Below are positions 1 through 5,369 of a stretch of 12,914 bases of DNA, one piece after another (position 1 is the stretch's first letter; the number at the start of each line of letters is the position of its first letter). The DNA comes from Verrucomicrobiota bacterium (lineage in GTDB: Bacteria > Verrucomicrobiota > Verrucomicrobiae > Limisphaerales > UBA11358). The stretch spans positions 1-12,914 of the forward strand of contig JACZKP010000198.1 in the NCBI GenBank assembly GCA_014860005.1. The letters run 5' to 3'. The position numbers and the translations under genes are program-made. The notes beneath the pieces are model-generated. The model was not told the origin of the DNA. It made no database searches and was given only the letters and a program-made list of their open reading frames with translations.

Positions 1-1
1 C

Positions 2-72
2 TGTCCCTTGGTCGAGGGCTTTCGTCGGCCTTCGCTTCGCTCAGGCCTCCTCAAGCCCTCGACCAAGGGACA
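2..72. repeat. Long perfect inverted repeat (stem-loop)
   Basis: Two 20-nt arms, 2-21 and 53-72, are exact reverse complements (left arm TGTCCCTTGGTCGAGGGCTT). Inside the 31-nt loop, GGCCT (27-31) can also pair with AGGCC (43-47), so the whole unit can fold into one long hairpin. No run of T follows, so it does not look like a classic intrinsic terminator. It may be a dispersed intergenic palindrome, a miniature element, or structure at the end of a gene lying left of the window. No second copy was seen in the window. Confidence 0.85.
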
Positions 73-687
73 CATAACACAGCCCCATCGCTTGTCTCCT
101 TTTGAACTCGCAGCCGTCTCCTTTTGTTTCCGCCCCGACACATCTAAATGAATTAGGCGACGCCGTGGTCGTGATTCCTGAACCCACGACCTTCATCACC
201 GGGCTGCTCTTATTGCTCGCGTTTGGGCTGCAATGCAGAATTTCGCGACGAACCAAGATAACTATTGCACCGGGTTGTTGAGCGCCAGCGTCCACCATCC
301 GGCCTTGTAATTTGGGCTGCAACCCGACTGTCGGAACACGCCGTTCACATCATCCCACCAGATCGTCGAAGCGGCATACATTTTTTCCGAACCAGTTACC
401 GGAAGGGCTGTGTTTGGTGAGCCAGGCCGACAACCCGTCAAGAGTCGAAGGAGCGCCTCTGCTCGGAGCAGGATTGAGCGTGTAATATGGGGGAGCGTCT
501 CCGCTGCTTACGGATGACGGTTGCTTGCAGTCGCAATTCACGTCGCCAGATTAACAAACCGGCATCCAAAGCCAACCGCAAGTCGCCAGAGCTTGCCCTG
601 TCATGTATCATCTGCGTCGTGAACGAAGACTGCCCGACAAACTCCAACGGCTCGGATCGCCGCCCACCCGAAGGCGAGCCGGTCGAG
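73..687. other. Region without a supportable gene
   Basis: No reading frame here resembles a known protein. Small repeats are visible: GTCTCCTTTTG twice (94-104, 116-126), TTTGGGCTGCAA twice (222-233, 311-322), and the inverted pair GGTCGTG/CACGACC (167-173, 184-190). A minus-strand frame with a GTG start (541-350, 63 codons) has plausible composition but no recognisable family and no clear ribosome site. The region may hold eroded gene remains, and no tRNA fold was recognised. Confidence 0.5.
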
Positions 688-1308
688 ATGAGGTTCCAGG
701 ATGCCGAGCGGATGCTCCTCCAGCAAGTGGTCGAGCAGAAGGACGATCCGCGCCAAGCTATGTGGGAACTGGCGCAGTTGTACAAACTCAGCGGGCGTCA
801 CGAGCAGGCTCTCACCTGGCTGCGAGACCTCATGCGACGACTGCCTGATGTGGAGCAAAAGGCGCAGTGCGTTTTTACGATGGGACAGTCGGCGGAGAAG
901 GTCGGCGACTTCGTGGCAGCCGTGCGCTACTACAAGGAGGCGCTTGGGATGGAACCCGCGCACACGTTCACTTGGTATTTCCTCTTAAACAATCTTGGCT
1001 ACTCGCTCAACCAGTTGGGAAATTTCACCGAGGGTGAACGCTACTGCCGCAAGGCCATCGAAGTTGATGGCAGCCGGTGCAACGCTCACAAGAACCTCGG
1101 CCTCGCCTTGGCCGGTCAGGGATTACATCGGCAGGCGGCGGAGTGCTATGTCACGGCCACGATGGTCAATGGTAGCGATCCGCGATCCCTGAATCTGCTG
1201 AGGGGCTTGCTCGAACAACATCCCGAATTGGCAATCGAGTTTGGGGATGAGTTAGCGGCCTGTGAGCGAGCCGTGAACCTGGCTGCTGGATTGCGAAATG
1301 CGGGTTGA
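688..1308 (+). CDS. Tetratricopeptide repeat (TPR) protein
   Basis: This is a 206-residue soluble protein made almost entirely of TPR units at about residues 24-53, 57-90, 97-128 and 131-164. The third and fourth are clearest, with the L-G-Y/A, G and A positions of the TPR consensus (for example NNLGYSLNQLGNFTEGERYC). TPR arrays are protein-binding scaffolds, and the partner cannot be told from sequence. The frame is open from an ATG at 487, but residues encoded by 487-687 are low-quality and Cys/Arg-rich, while MRFQDAERMLLQ at 688 reads like a natural helix start, so 688 is preferred. No strong Shine-Dalgarno is visible. There is no signal peptide. From memory, close relatives occur in planctomycetes and verrucomicrobia. 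It sits next to fragments of a second TPR protein, which may be part of the same original cluster. Confidence 0.8.
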   Translation: MRFQDAERMLLQQVVEQKDDPRQAMWELAQLYKLSGRHEQALTWLRDLMRRLPDVEQKAQCVFTMGQSAEKVGDFVAAVRYYKEALGMEPAHTFTWYFLLNNLGYSLNQLGNFTEGERYCRKAIEVDGSRCNAHKNLGLALAGQGLHRQAAECYVTATMVNGSDPRSLNLLRGLLEQHPELAIEFGDELAACERAVNLAAGLRNAG

Positions 1309-1439
1309 GGTTTGAACGCCTTCCGATTAACCGCGCCCTGGTTTGAGCGTCGAGGCGCGATTAAGCCGGTTCCGATCTTGGAGCGGATTCTGGCATCGAG
1401 TTCTCTCTCCAAGGTTCGCTGACCACGGGCCGCCCGCTC

Positions 1440-2237
1440 TCAAAACTCCCTACGCCGCGACAGGGCATGGAGCTTTGCCCCAATCCGGCACAACGCTTCA
1501 TGGTAATCAGCACTCAGATGGTCCCCGCTGTATTCGTGTCCGAATTCATGGATGAGCAACCTGACAACATCCTCGGCGATGCCGCGCTCGAACCAGTCCG
1601 CGCCCAGTCGGAATTTGTTGAAGACCAGTTCGCCTCCGGGGCCGTAGGAGGCGCCGCCTAAATGGTGTGGCGTGGCGCAGAATTTCACCGTGATGGTTCG
1701 AGACAGAACTTTCTCCGCCATGCGCCGGGCGAAGGCGGCGACCTCACGCATCCCGTCCGTCCAGTTTGATTCAGGAATCCAGTCACGGAACACGTCGGCA
1801 TTCGGGTCATCCTCACCCGTCCAGACCTTCGGGCCGGGCGTCACTTTTCCGGCAGGCAGGATCGCGCTGGCGCTCTTGGCATTCTGCCATGCGCCCGCCG
1901 ACATCATTCCGCCGTGAACCACCGTGTAGCCCTGACTGACCGCGAGCTTGTTCGCCTCCGGGTCGGAGGGATCGAAGCTCACGCGTTTTATGCCGAACCG
2001 TTGGTTCACGTAACTTTGCACCGCTTCCATTGCGCAGTCGGGTGAGGCGATGGCTGTCTCCGCCCATTCACTGTTTACGTCCTCCGGTGCAAGCTGCGTG
2101 TGCATCCGGTTGAACACGGCCACGCGCACCTGCCGCAGAAAACCCGGCGGCACATTCTCGCGGTCGAGGGTCAACGGCACCTTCTGACCGATGTCGTAGT
2201 GCCATTTGTCACCCGTCTCCACCACCGGGATGCCCAT
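1440..2237 (-). CDS. C-terminal part of GHKL ATPase-linked zinc peptidase protein (HEFGH)
   Basis: This 265-codon frame follows immediately, in the same frame, after the TAG at 2238-2240, so its ATG is probably an internal Met and not a true start. Near the end is HEFGH at residues 230-234, followed by GDHLSADYHEALCRIGAKL. That is a zincin-type HEXXH metal site with acidic and His residues downstream that could supply the third ligand. The stretch MGIPVVETGDKWHYDIGQKV and the phrase FDPSDPEANKLAVSQGYTVVHGG match, from memory, the second half of a protein family whose first half is a GHKL ATPase. That first half lies on the opposite strand at 3399-4001. Here the piece is fused to a TPR protein N-terminus instead. 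It is likely non-functional as it stands. The peptidase activity is inferred from the motif only. Confidence 0.75.
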   Translation of the reverse strand: MGIPVVETGDKWHYDIGQKVPLTLDRENVPPGFLRQVRVAVFNRMHTQLAPEDVNSEWAETAIASPDCAMEAVQSYVNQRFGIKRVSFDPSDPEANKLAVSQGYTVVHGGMMSAGAWQNAKSASAILPAGKVTPGPKVWTGEDDPNADVFRDWIPESNWTDGMREVAAFARRMAEKVLSRTITVKFCATPHHLGGASYGPGGELVFNKFRLGADWFERGIAEDVVRLLIHEFGHEYSGDHLSADYHEALCRIGAKLHALSRRREF

Positions 2238-2699
2238 CTAGTAGAGCGTGGCGGTTTCGCCCGGCAGCACTGCGTACAGCCGGATGTCCGCTTCACGCTG
2301 TGCCCGTCGCAGCAAGCCGTCGCCGCTGGCAACTTCCATCAGGCCCATTGCGAGATCACGCCGAGCCTTGTGCAGCGACGGGTGGAGTTCGAGCACCCGT
2401 TTCCACAACGAAATCGCCTTGTCGTAGTTTCCCTCGGCGGCCCGTTTGCCCGCCCGCTCGGCGAGACGCACGGCTTCATCCTGGGCGTTCTGGGATTCCT
2501 CGGCGAACGAGACGGTAACGGTACTGTCGCCGACTTCGACCTGGAGGGGTTGTTTCAGAAAACCGAACTGGCGGCGAGCCATCGTTTCAATGACAACGTT
2601 GTCGGGCCGTTGCGCCGGAACCGGCTGGCCCTCGAACTCGAACAGGTCGTTGATCTGAATCGTCACCAATTTCACTGGCCGATGATTATGCCGAACCAC
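2238..2699 (-). CDS. Chimera: TPR protein N-terminus joined to GHKL-zincin middle, ended by in-frame TAG
   Basis: The first 122 or so residues belong to a TPR protein. A lead-in of beta-like sequence (about 9-70) is followed by a TPR unit (about 78-108, EGNYDKAISLWKRVLELHP) and the first helix of the next (KARRDLAMGLME). At residues 122-125 (about 2334) the sequence leaves the TPR pattern and becomes the middle of the GHKL-zincin protein (SGDGLLRRAQREADIRLYAV, then GETATLY). A TAG at 2238-2240 then interrupts the frame directly before MGIPVVET, where the family continues without a break. The start is GTG at 2699; another GTG at 2675 would begin VKLVTIQIND. Upstream, a divergent gene begins at 2778, with the near-palindrome GTTTCG-G-CGAAAC (2704-2716) between them. 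The missing TPR half is found at 4002 onward on the plus strand. Confidence 0.75.
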   Translation of the reverse strand: MVRHNHRPVKLVTIQINDLFEFEGQPVPAQRPDNVVIETMARRQFGFLKQPLQVEVGDSTVTVSFAEESQNAQDEAVRLAERAGKRAAEGNYDKAISLWKRVLELHPSLHKARRDLAMGLMEVASGDGLLRRAQREADIRLYAVLPGETATLY

Positions 2700-2777
2700 C
2701 GCAGTTTCGGCGAAACAAAACCGGCAGGTTGAATCGAGTCGCCGAGTCGCAGTGCCCTCGCTAGGATTCGGTCAGGC

Positions 2778-3074
2778 ATGGCAGGCGACATCATCTTCTA
2801 CCAGTTCAGCCGCTCAAAGGTGGAGCGGTGTGACTTCAGTCATTTCCTCGGCCTGTATGCGCCCGACAAGCTGCCCACCGGCAGACGGCTGGGGGAGATG
2901 ATGAATGGGATGATGTTCGGCATCGAGGGCTGGGACGCTGACCCTCGTGAGATTCATTCGATCCCGGAGATTCGCCGGTTCTACACAGCGTTCCACGAGG
3001 CGTGGCCCTACTGGCTCTACTTCTGCAATCTGGACATGGACACGCTCCGGCGGTCAGACCACCACTTACCGTGA
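2778..3074 (+). CDS. Truncated conserved hypothetical protein
   Basis: The frame starts at ATG 2778 (MAGDIIFYQFSRSKVERCDF) and reads as well-behaved protein to about residue 90 (WPYWLYFCNLDMDTLR, about 3045). It then runs only a few residues (RSDHHLP) before a stop. The sequence is aromatic-rich with a FHEAWPYWLYFCNLD core. I associate this type with a longer conserved hypothetical family but know no function for it. At about 3045 the sequence passes into an unrelated repeat protein tail in another frame, so the gene has lost its 3' part, probably by deletion. It lies on the same strand as, and upstream of, the GHKL ATPase gene within the segment believed to be inverted, so the two may once have been co-transcribed. 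Only a weak ribosome site (GGTCAGG) precedes the start. Confidence 0.6.
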   Translation: MAGDIIFYQFSRSKVERCDFSHFLGLYAPDKLPTGRRLGEMMNGMMFGIEGWDADPREIHSIPEIRRFYTAFHEAWPYWLYFCNLDMDTLRRSDHHLP

Positions 3075-3228
3075 CGCCAGTGGTCGCACGCTGCGTACGG
3101 CGTCCGAGGCTGCGGGTTGCACCACGTTCCGCGATGCCAGTGGCCGCACGACGAGCACGGTGCAGCCGACCGGATCAATCACCACCGCACGGGATGCAAG
3201 TGGCCGAACCGTAGGGACAAGTTCGAGC
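3049..3228 (+). repeat. Three 60-bp coding tandem repeats
   Basis: The core GATGCCAGTGGCCGCAC and its variants recur at exactly 60-nt spacing, with the Arg codon of RDASGR at 3070, 3130 and 3190. The copies diverge mostly at silent positions, which is consistent with past selection on the protein. Confidence 0.75.
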
Positions 3229-3246
3229 ACGGGCACGAAGCGTTAA
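3049..3246 (+). pseudogene. 3' remnant of a YRDASGR-repeat protein
   Basis: In the frame opened from 2947, three copies of a 20-residue repeat are visible with an exact 60-bp period: YRDASGRT (from 3067), FRDASGRT (from 3127) and ARDASGRT (from 3187). They are separated by Thr/Ser/Gly-rich linkers and end at TAA 3244-3246 after SSSTGTKR. The first convincing residues are GGQTTTYRDASGRT at about 3049. Such DASGR repeats resemble YD/RHS-like or phage-tail-like repeat proteins. The rest of the protein and its start are missing, and the upstream part of this frame is only the shadow of the gene at 2778. It is therefore a tail fragment left by a rearrangement. Confidence 0.6.
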
Positions 3247-3384
3247 CTTGCCCTCTTTCAGCCTCGCTCAGGGGTTGAGCCAGAATCACCGAAAATCTCG
3301 TCAAGGGATTTATTTTCGACACGTGCCCACAGGCACTTGCGTACGTGCAACCCTCCCAAAGCACCACTTTGGAAAACCGCGTCT

Positions 3385-3392
3385 GGTAAAAT
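3385..3392 (+). promoter_or_regulatory. Candidate extended -10 promoter of GHKL gene
   Basis: TGG-TAAAAT (TG 3385-3386, hexamer 3387-3392 read as TAAAAT) fits an extended -10 element. A transcript starting about 7 nt later would begin at or next to ATG 3399/3402, implying a leaderless or nearly leaderless message. No good -35 box lies at the right spacing. Confidence 0.3.
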
Positions 3393-3398
3393 TGTGGG

Positions 3399-4181
3399 AT
3401 GATGAATTCGATTTCCAACGCACAACGCACAACGGGAAAGCACAAAAGGCCAAGCTGGTTTGAAGTGGACAAGCAGGGGCTGGCGCAGATTTTGGAGCGC
3501 AAGGGCAAGGAGTTCACGCTCTTTGAATTGGTGCAAAACGCATGGGATGAACCGGGCGTCACCACGGTCAACGTGACGCTGGAAGTGCAAGGACGCAACC
3601 GGGCGCGGCTCGTGGTGGAGGACGATGCGCCGGATGGGTTCAAAGACCTGAGTCATGCCTTCACGCTGTTCGCCGAATCGGCCAAGAAGGCCAACCCGGA
3701 ACAGCGTGGACGATTCAACCTGGGCGAGAAGCTGGTCCTGGCGATCAGCGACGAAGTGACGATCTCCACCGCACGCGGCGGCGTCCGGTTTGATGCCGAA
3801 GGCCGCCGCCGGGTGCGCTCGCAACAATCGGTGGGCAGCCGGATCGAGTGCCTGCTGCGGCTGACGCCCGGCGAATGCGACGCGATTGCCGCGCAGGCCC
3901 GCAAGCTGATACCTCCGGCGCAGATCGTCACGAGCCTGAACCATGAACCGCTCCCGCCCCGGCTGCTGCTGGAAGAATTCCGAGCAACGCTGCCCACGGA
4001 AACCGGCGACACCGAGGATGCCAAGAATCACCTGATCGAAGTGCTCCGGCTGAACCCGCTCAAAGGCTTTGGCATCGGGCTGGCCACCATTGCGACCGAA
4101 CACGCCACGGTGCTGGCGGCGAAACGACGACGCGATGCTGAAGCGGCATCCGCAGCGGCTGCTACAGCCGCTGGCGGATAG
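3399..4181 (+). CDS. Chimera: GHKL ATPase N-terminal domain joined to TPR protein C-terminal part
   Basis: Residues 18 to about 201 form a GHKL (gyrase/Hsp90/histidine kinase-like) ATP-binding domain. Visible motifs are an N box E43-LVQ-N47 (FELVQNAWDE), a G1-like acidic loop EDDAPDG (74-80), and a glycine loop GRFNLGEKL (104-112). From memory the family continues after TLPTE into a long C-terminal zinc peptidase half. Here, at about residue 201 (4001), it switches to GDTEDAKNHLIEVLRLNP, which is the second half of a TPR unit. That TPR half completes the one cut off at 2334 on the minus strand. The last 40 residues (LKGFGIGLATIATEHATVLA and an Ala-rich tail) are not recognised and may be a further junction. 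The start could be ATG 3399 or 3402. TGGTAAAAT just upstream looks like an extended -10 box, leaving almost no leader. As a chimera it may bind ATP but lacks its natural effector half. Confidence 0.8.
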   Translation: MMNSISNAQRTTGKHKRPSWFEVDKQGLAQILERKGKEFTLFELVQNAWDEPGVTTVNVTLEVQGRNRARLVVEDDAPDGFKDLSHAFTLFAESAKKANPEQRGRFNLGEKLVLAISDEVTISTARGGVRFDAEGRRRVRSQQSVGSRIECLLRLTPGECDAIAAQARKLIPPAQIVTSLNHEPLPPRLLLEEFRATLPTETGDTEDAKNHLIEVLRLNPLKGFGIGLATIATEHATVLAAKRRRDAEAASAAAATAAGG

Positions 4182-4254
4182 TTTCTGGCTTTGCGCCAAG
4201 GTTGGACTTCCCGTGACGCAGAAATCGTGGTGAGACTCAGCCTCATAGCCGCAG

Positions 4255-4443
4255 TTGCTCGCATCAACCGACGCCCGATTTGACCCGGAGACGCTCGTCA
4301 TCCTGCACGACACCCGCAAATTCTGCCCGAAGTGCGAGAACGAGATGGTGCTGCGGATAGCGGGCAAGGGAGCAGGAGCGGGGAAGCAATTCTGGGGATG
4401 CTCGGCATATCCGAAGTGCCGGTTTACGATGCCGAAGAATTGA
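4255..4443 (+). CDS. Topoisomerase-type C4 zinc-finger protein, probably a fragment
   Basis: The frame (TTG at 4255, stop TGA at 4441-4443) encodes 62 residues. They contain C24-PK-C27, then C49-SAYPK-C55 in the typical GCSAYPKCRFT context of the zf-C4 topoisomerase family, a DNA-binding zinc ribbon found at the C-terminus of type I topoisomerases and of some restriction-type nucleases. The residues before it (DARFDPETLVILHDTRKF) read like the end of a larger domain, but a stop at 4246-4248 closes the frame just upstream. This is therefore probably the surviving 3' end of a longer gene. A stand-alone mini-protein is possible but has no good start or ribosome site. Confidence 0.6.
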   Translation: MLASTDARFDPETLVILHDTRKFCPKCENEMVLRIAGKGAGAGKQFWGCSAYPKCRFTMPKN

Positions 4444-4562
4444 GCGGGAGCAGCAGTTTCTCACATGGCCCGCGCTTTCCGCCCCACGCCCACGCCGGTC
4501 CCCGGCGCAACCGTCACAGCCGCAATGGCGATCCGCTGTAACGCAGGGTTTGCGCTGATACT

Positions 4563-4760
4563 TCAAGTGCGAGGCCGCTTTAATATGGCAAGCGCCTCAC
4601 GGGATGCGCCGTAGTTCTGGTTGGTGTCAAACGCCGCAATCAACTCCCAGCCGTCCGCTCCTACCTGATTAAGCACAGCGTCAAACGCCGTCGTGTCGAG
4701 AATCCCTCCCAACATGCCTTTCGTATCCACTTTGATGGTTTTGTATTCCCATTTTTGCAT
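4563..4760 (-). CDS. DUF4177 family small protein
   Basis: This is an intact 65-residue protein. It begins MQKWEYKTIKVDTKG and contains LNQVGADGWELIAAFD, the hallmark of DUF4177 (WEYK at the start, then G-WEL in the middle). The fold is small, alpha-beta and cytosolic, and its function is unknown. The ATG at 4760 is supported by a purine-rich GAGAAG about 8 nt upstream. It is the last of three small minus-strand genes, 54 nt after the preceding one, so co-transcription is plausible. A role beyond the family name cannot be assigned. Confidence 0.85.
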   Translation of the reverse strand: MQKWEYKTIKVDTKGMLGGILDTTAFDAVLNQVGADGWELIAAFDTNQNYGASREALAILKRPRT

Positions 4761-4814
4761 TTTGATTTCTTCTCGGTTGGAACGCCGTGATTGAGTGGGA
4801 CGGCCACCACCCGA

Positions 4815-5006
4815 TCATTTCGTCTCGTCCGGTCTGCGGGTCAGGGCAAAATACAGGACGTAAAGCCAAGAGAAAATGCCTGCAAGGATTGCCCACAAAA
4901 TAGAGCGGTTACGTTGCCACGAACAAACCACGGCAATCACAGCACCCATTCCAATGCCGCTCTGGATTACCTGACCCGTCTGATTCGTGATATGTGCCAG
5001 CAACAT
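4815..5006 (-). CDS. Small membrane protein, two predicted helices
   Basis: This 63-residue protein has hydrophobic segments at about 15-29 (QSGIGMGAVIAVVCSW) and 37-55 (LWAILAGIFSWLYVLYFAL). They are separated by a short basic loop (QRNR) and followed by a charged tail (TRRPDETK). It is likely an inner-membrane hairpin. It starts 15 nt after the stop of the upstream membrane gene, as in an operon. No strong ribosome site is visible, so translational coupling to the upstream gene is likely. No function recognised. Confidence 0.6.
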   Translation of the reverse strand: MLLAHITNQTGQVIQSGIGMGAVIAVVCSWQRNRSILWAILAGIFSWLYVLYFALTRRPDETK

Positions 5007-5021
5007 GTCGTGCGAAGAACT

Positions 5022-5240
5022 TCAAGCCGCGTGGCGGGGACGCCGCCACCCCAACAACCGGGCCGGGAGGAACAACAACGCCCGGAGTAGCGCAAATACC
5101 GCTTCCATCGTGATTCCAACCAGACGCAGAGGCAGTGACACCAGCCAGACCAACGGAAACAGAATCAACGCCAGCATCGCCACCGGCCAGCAGAGCACGA
5201 ACAGGATGCACCAACCGACAAACAGAATCAGTGCCTTCAT
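5022..5240 (-). CDS. Small hydrophobic membrane protein
   Basis: The protein is 72 residues and dominated by hydrophobic stretches (about 3-20 MKALILFVGWCILFVLCWPV, 21-40, and 48-63), ending in the basic tail LGWRRPRHAA. It would insert as two or three helices in the inner membrane. It is the first gene of the minus-strand trio, starting at ATG 5240. A perfect 7-bp inverted repeat (5252-5273) lies just upstream in the divergent intergenic region and could be an operator. Function unknown. Confidence 0.6.
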   Translation of the reverse strand: MKALILFVGWCILFVLCWPVAMLALILFPLVWLVSLPLRLVGITMEAVFALLRALLFLPARLLGWRRPRHAA

Positions 5241-5251
5241 AACGCCCGATT

Positions 5252-5273
5252 ATTTCACGAACGGCAGTGAAAT
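5252..5273. promoter_or_regulatory. Inverted repeat between divergent genes, candidate operator
   Basis: ATTTCAC (5252-5258) and GTGAAAT (5267-5273) are perfect reverse complements around an 8-nt centre. The site lies 12 nt upstream of the ATG at 5240 and about 97 nt upstream of the DUF72 gene at 5370. That placement suits a dimeric regulator site for the minus-strand operon. No regulator gene is present nearby. Confidence 0.35.
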
Positions 5274-5369
5274 CCCACTACAAATAGTCCTTGGTTTTAG
5301 AGCAGTCAGTGTTGTGCTACGGCCCACGACGGCCTTGGTTTTCTCGATTCAATCGGTTATAGGTTTGTC

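Larger units (their letters stand above)
2334..4001. other. Inferred inverted segment between two gene-internal breakpoints
   Basis: At both ends one protein family changes into the other at equivalent points: TPR into GHKL-zincin at about 2334 (minus strand), and GHKL into TPR at about 4001 (plus strand). Re-inverting the segment joins the GHKL N-terminus to its peptidase half on the minus strand and restores a full TPR unit on the plus strand. Both breakpoints carry GGAA in the reading direction (TTCC at 2334-2337 on the plus strand; GGAA at 3998-4001). The heptamer CGGCGAC is also present close to both points (2319-2325 minus, 4004-4010 plus). No long inverted repeats or recombinase gene flank it. 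Confidence 0.7.

Noticed and set aside
160..240. tRNA-like sequence on the minus strand (GTGGGTTCAGG)
   Set aside because: No cloverleaf can be formed, and the T-loop consensus and acceptor stem are absent.
41..541. Minus-strand frames at 41-322 and 350-541 as small genes
   Set aside because: No family resemblance, no convincing start or ribosome site, and the first runs into the palindrome at 2-72. They are left as unassigned sequence.
3067..3228. CRISPR-like array because of regular repeats
   Set aside because: The repeats are 60-bp, diverged at codon third positions and in frame, so they are protein-coding repeats with no spacers and no cas genes.
2334..4001. Site-specific invertible switch
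   Set aside because: There are no long inverted repeats at the ends, only 4 to 7 bp of shared sequence, and no invertase gene in the window. A one-time illegitimate inversion fits better.
3258..4367. Long minus-strand frame (369 codons) opposite the GHKL gene
   Set aside because: It is Arg/Gln/His-rich with no recognisable domain. The plus strand carries clear GHKL motifs, so this is an antisense shadow.
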